From assembly GCF_000499385.1 (NCBI RefSeq), contig NW_013654863.1, positions 27,442-91,441 on the forward strand: 64,000 bases of DNA, read 5' to 3'. The notes beneath the pieces are model-generated. The model saw only the letters and a list, made by a program, of their open reading frames with translations, was not told the origin of the DNA and ran no database searches. This document shows positions 60,716 through 64,000 of this stretch, in pieces (the stretch's first letter is position 1; every line of letters begins with the position of its first letter). The translations under genes and the position numbers were made by a program. The DNA is from Eimeria necatrix. Taxonomy: Eukaryota > Apicomplexa > Conoidasida > Eucoccidiorida > Eimeriidae.

Positions 60716-61035
60716 CGGGCCCCTGGGGCCCCCTGGGGGCCCCTCGGGGGGGCCCCCTGGGGCCTCTCGGGGGGGCCCCCAGGGGAACCCCTTCGCGGGG
60801 GCCCCATAGGGGCCCCCGAGGGGCCCCCTTAGAGCCTAAGGAAGCTCCGGGGGCCCCATGGGGCCCCCAAGGGCCCCTCGGGGGCCCCCGGGGGCCCTCT
60901 GGAGCCCCCGAGTGCCCTTGAAAGACCATTAAGAGCTCCTATAAAGCCAAATGGGGAGAAAAGGGGCATTGGGGGGTCTTGTAGGAAGTCATAAGGATTC
61001 TCGGGGCCCCCAGGGGCCCCCCAAAGGGCTTCATT
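60716..61035. repeat. GGGGCCCC palindromic array
   Basis: About 20 irregular copies of GGGGCCCC, GGGGGCCCC and GGGGCCCCC spaced every 10-20 bp, an island of extreme G+C in AT-rich DNA. It creates Gly-Pro-rich, collagen-like frames on both strands that are not believed. Confidence 0.9.
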
Positions 61036-61330
61036 GGGGTTTCTGCTGCTGCTTTTGGGCCCCCTGCAAATCTGTGGGGATAATAAAGTCATTAAAAGGC
61101 CTTTTGAGGCCTTTTGAAGTCCCTAAGGACTTCAAAAGGGCTTGGAGTTCTCTTAAGACGGAGCCATTGTTAAGAATTGCCTGTCTAGGCTGTGAAGGAA
61201 TAGAAGTTGAAATGGGCTGGCGAGGCGTTGCAGAGCGCTGTTTTCGGCGCTTTTGAGCATCATTTGCTTTAATTAATTAATTTTAATGAATTATTTTATT
61301 TAATTGATTGAATTAAATCGATTTTAGGGT

Positions 61331-61534
61331 TCATTTCATGTATTTGGAGGCCGCGTCCTTGATGGCCTGGCCAATGTTGCTGAAGGTCTCGGCCGTGCAT
61401 TTGCAAAACCGCGAAATCGAAGCCCCCAAACGCGGGCAAAATCCTCCGCTGTTTTCTTCTTCGGAGTTTCCGCTTTGGGCGCTGGCGAGGCCCAGCAGCA
61501 GGAAGAAAAGCAGGAGGTAGAGCCGCGTGATCAT
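61331..61534 (-). CDS. Small secreted protein, 67 residues
   Basis: The frame is ATG 61534 to TGA 61331. The first 20 residues, MITRLYLLLFFLLLGLASAQ, form a textbook signal peptide: a basic residue, a long Leu/Phe core and a small-residue cleavage site. The mature part is about 47 residues with an acidic start (SGNSEEENSGG), three cysteines (residues 33, 44 and 46) and an amphipathic helix, FSNIGQAIKDAASKYMK. No GPI signal, no second membrane segment and no known family were recognised. The frame continues upstream to 61648 but would then bury the signal peptide, so the internal ATG is preferred. It is GC-richer than its flanks and free of CAG runs. It could be the first exon of a longer gene, but the stop is in frame. 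Confidence 0.65.
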   Translation of the reverse strand: MITRLYLLLFFLLLGLASAQSGNSEEENSGGFCPRLGASISRFCKCTAETFSNIGQAIKDAASKYMK

Positions 61535-61539
61535 GGACT

Positions 61540-62580
61540 GGAAAGCAGTTCCAAAACTCGCAAAAAAGGGAGAAAGCTGCGGGATTAGGCCCCTTAAAAG
61601 GCCCCAAATGCCAAATATATTCGAGGATTTTGCAAAGTTCTGCACCAAGAGCTACTTGAGGCAGTTTCTGAGGACTGAAAGCGAAGGAAAAGCCCCGGCG
61701 GTGACCTGCTGGCTACGCGGCGCCACCACCACGCCTTGAGTCGGCGCTGCGGCCTTTTTAAAGATTTAAAGTCTTAATTGAATTATAAAAACATATTTAA
61801 ATAAATAAAATCCGACAACGCGAAGATCTGGGGAGGGAAACGAGCGAATTCATGTTTCCGCGATTCAGAATTCAGGTGGCGGGGGCACCCGCAGGCAGTC
61901 ACCACTGAATTGCGGCAGTATTTCCCCGATCTACTCCGAATAAATGGCTTTCTTGTCTCGCATTTATGAAAATATTTCTAACTCAGAAAATGCACTTTTG
62001 TTTCAGCTTCAGAAAGCCCCGCGAATGGACTGCCCGAGGCCAAGCAAGGTGGGCAGCCGAAAGCGCAGCGGACCTCTGGTCTGCCGGGCAGGCGCATGCA
62101 CGGATTCCTTGCGTCCTTAGATGGAAAATAAAACAAAATAAATGTTTTAATTTAATTTAGTTTCAATTTATTCAATTAATTGCAAAATTTCACCAAATTT
62201 CGGGCGAATGCATGCAACTTTTGCACAGGAGCTGCCCAATCCACGGCAAACGCAGCTGAAGGAGTCCTTAAGCGCAGAAAGAACATTGCCAATTTTAGAT
62301 TTATAAATTTAAATAAAATATATATTTAATTTTGAAAAGGAGAAACCCCTAAATATATTCTTTATTTTGGCGAAAATAAACCCCAAATGAGGGCTTTAGA
62401 TGAAACCCTGTAAACCCTCAACGAGGGTTTCACAGAAGTGTTTCAAAATCCTTCTCAACTGCAGACTTTCTCTTTGCAAGTTTTGACTCTTTTCTTTATT
62501 TTGATTTTCTCTTTTTTGTTTTTTAAATTCTTTTGCAGTTTAATATTACAGAGAAGCACTCTAATTCGTGTTGTTCTGCC
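61540..62580. other. Gene-poor AT-rich region
   Basis: No convincing coding frame. It presumably contains the promoter of the small secreted protein gene at its left end. Confidence 0.5.
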
Positions 62581-62587
62581 TTGAGGG

Positions 62588-62936
62588 CAAACCCTAGAGC
62601 CTAAACCCTAAACCCTAGAGCCTAAAGCCTAAGCCAGAAACCCTAAACCCCAAACCCTAAACCCTAAACCTTAATTTCCACGACATAAACCCTAGGGCCT
62701 CGACCCTAAAGGCCAAACCCTCGGCATTAGTGCCTATACGGAGGCTATGCGGTGACCCTATACTCTAATCTCACAAACCCTAAACCCTAAACCCTAAACC
62801 CTAGACTCTAGAACCTAAACCCTAAACCCTAGACCCTGGGTCTCGGGCAGCATGTACAAAACAAACCTTGAGTGACGGGGCTTCCCACAAATCCCAAACC
62901 CTAAACCCTAAACCCTAAACCCTAAACCGCAGGGCT
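62588..62936. repeat. Degenerate telomere-like AAACCCT field
   Basis: Clusters of AAACCCTA at 62588-62670, 62768-62835 and 62892-62930, mixed with variants such as CCTAGAGCCTAAA and CCCCAAACC. Confidence 0.9.
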
Positions 62937-63057
62937 CTGGGGTTTTGTCTATTTCGTTGAATTCAAAGACTTGCAAAAAGACAAAAAGTCAAATCAAGAC
63001 GAAGAGGCCGGGATGGCCTGGACAGTGCCTGCAAACAGCAGCACAAAAATAAAAAAT

Positions 63058-63335
63058 AAAAATTAATTAAAAACTTTTAATTTTAATTTTAATTTTAATT
63101 TTAATTTTATTTTCAAAAACAAAAACATTTCAAACATTCTTAAATGCAACTCCCGTTTTGCATGCAGCCTTTGCTGCTGCGCAAAAGAAACAGACTAGAA
63201 CACAAAATTGGATTCCTGAACAAGTAAATAATAAATAATAAATAATAAATAATAAATAATAAATAAATAAATAAATAATAAACAAATAATAAATAAACAA
63301 ATAAATAAATAAATAAATAAATAATAAATAGTGAA
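63058..63335. repeat. AT microsatellites
   Basis: (TTTTAA)n at about 63070-63110 and (AATA/AATAAT)n at about 63225-63330. Confidence 0.85.
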
Positions 63336-63409
63336 GAGATGTGCTGTCTGCAAATGCTTTGGTTTTTCTTGCTTCGAAAGTTGCAAAATTGGAATTGATT
63401 TAATTTAAA

Positions 63410-64000
63410 CATTTTAAACATTTATTGAAATAAATATTTAAAAGATTTAATTGCAATTATTAATTGAATTTAAATGCTTTAAACATTTATTGAAATAAAT
63501 ATTTAAAAGATTTAAGTGGCAATTATTAATTGAATTTAAATCCTTTAAATATTTATTAAAATAAATATTTAAAAGATTTAATTGCAATTATTAGTTGCAT
63601 TTTAATGTTTTAAACATTTATTGAAATAAATATCTAAAAGATTTAATTGCAATTATTAATTGAATTTAAATGTTTTAAACATTTATTGAAATAAATATTT
63701 AAAAGATTTAATTGCAATTATTAGTTGCATTTTAATGTTTTAAACATTTATTGAAATAAATATCTAAAAGATTTAATTGCAATTATTAATTGAATTTAAA
63801 TGTTTTAAACATTTATTGAAATAAATATTTAAAAGATTTAATTGCAATTATTAATTGAATTTAAATGTTTTAAACACTTATCGAAATAAATATTTAAAAG
63901 ATTTAATTGCAATTATTAATTGAATTTAAGTGTTTTAAATATTTATTGAAATAAATATTTAAAAGATTTAATTGCAATTATTAATTGAATTTAAATGTTT
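63410..64000. repeat. 65-bp AT-rich satellite, at least nine copies, running off the window
   Basis: The motif ATTTATTGAAATAAATATTTA recurs at about 63421, 63486, 63552, 63617, 63682, 63747, 63812, 63877 and 63942, a spacing of 65. Between them lies AAAAGATTTAATTGCAATTA then TTAATTGAATTTAAATGTTT. Variant units alternate in the middle of the array. Confidence 0.95.

Noticed and set aside
60660..60929. Gly-Pro-rich collagen-like frame
   Set aside because: It is created by the GGGGCCCC array. Both strands give similar frames, there is no Gly-X-Y regularity beyond the repeat, and no signal peptide.
62588..62936. Telomere-like field as a true chromosome end
   Set aside because: The arrays are short, degenerate and interrupted, sequence continues beyond them, and similar arrays lie within introns elsewhere in the window.
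63410..64000. Regularly spaced repeats as a CRISPR array
   Set aside because: The whole 65-bp unit repeats with no unique spacers, and the genome is eukaryotic.

Overview
The window looks like nuclear DNA of a coccidian apicomplexan, most likely an Eimeria species. Three things point there. Genes are intron-rich with GT..AG introns. Coding exons are crowded with runs of Ala, Gln and Ser, all read from CAG trinucleotide repeats. TTTAGGG/AAACCCT telomere-like repeats are scattered inside introns and between genes. No tRNA, rRNA, CRISPR array or bacterial-type gene organisation was seen. The species is an inference.

Layout. (1) 0-12 kb is a repeat-poor stretch filled by one large minus-strand gene of about 14 exon blocks, probably a CFAP54-like axonemal protein. 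It starts at 12016 and probably leaves the window on the left. (2) 12-18.4 kb is mostly non-coding: degenerate CTG-rich tracts, a segment present twice, two short tandem arrays and a few exon-like islands on the minus strand. (3) 18.4-25.3 kb holds two plus-strand genes, a single-exon kelch-repeat protein and a five-exon basic coiled-coil protein. (4) From about 25.5 kb the repeat density rises sharply: a minus-strand SAPS-domain (PP6 regulatory subunit-like) gene at 26.6-37.8 kb, a plus-strand SNAPC1-like gene at 39.6-42.0 kb, a minus-strand uroporphyrinogen-III synthase gene (hemD) at 42.2-44.3 kb, a plus-strand PUS7/TruD pseudouridine synthase gene at 44.9-49.8 kb and a minus-strand Tudor-SN (SND1) gene at 50.6-58.2 kb. 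For SND1, hemD and PUS7 the full exon chain could be worked out with consistent reading phase. (5) 58.2-64 kb is gene-poor and AT-rich, with a GGGGCCCC array, a perfect 48-bp palindrome, telomere-like arrays and a 65-bp AT satellite running off the right edge. It contains one small gene for a 67-residue secreted protein.

The genes are housekeeping and do not form one pathway: axoneme, phosphatase regulation, snRNA transcription, haem synthesis, RNA pseudouridylation and a Tudor-nuclease RNA-binding protein. What links them is how repeats are used. Exons carry CAG on the coding strand, while introns mostly carry CTG on the coding strand and end in CTGCAG. Several introns have complementary repeat arms near their two ends. 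The most unusual gene is hemD, whose N-terminal strand-helix appears to lie after its C-terminal segment, suggesting a circularly permuted enzyme. Family assignments were made by eye from conserved motifs, without database searches.
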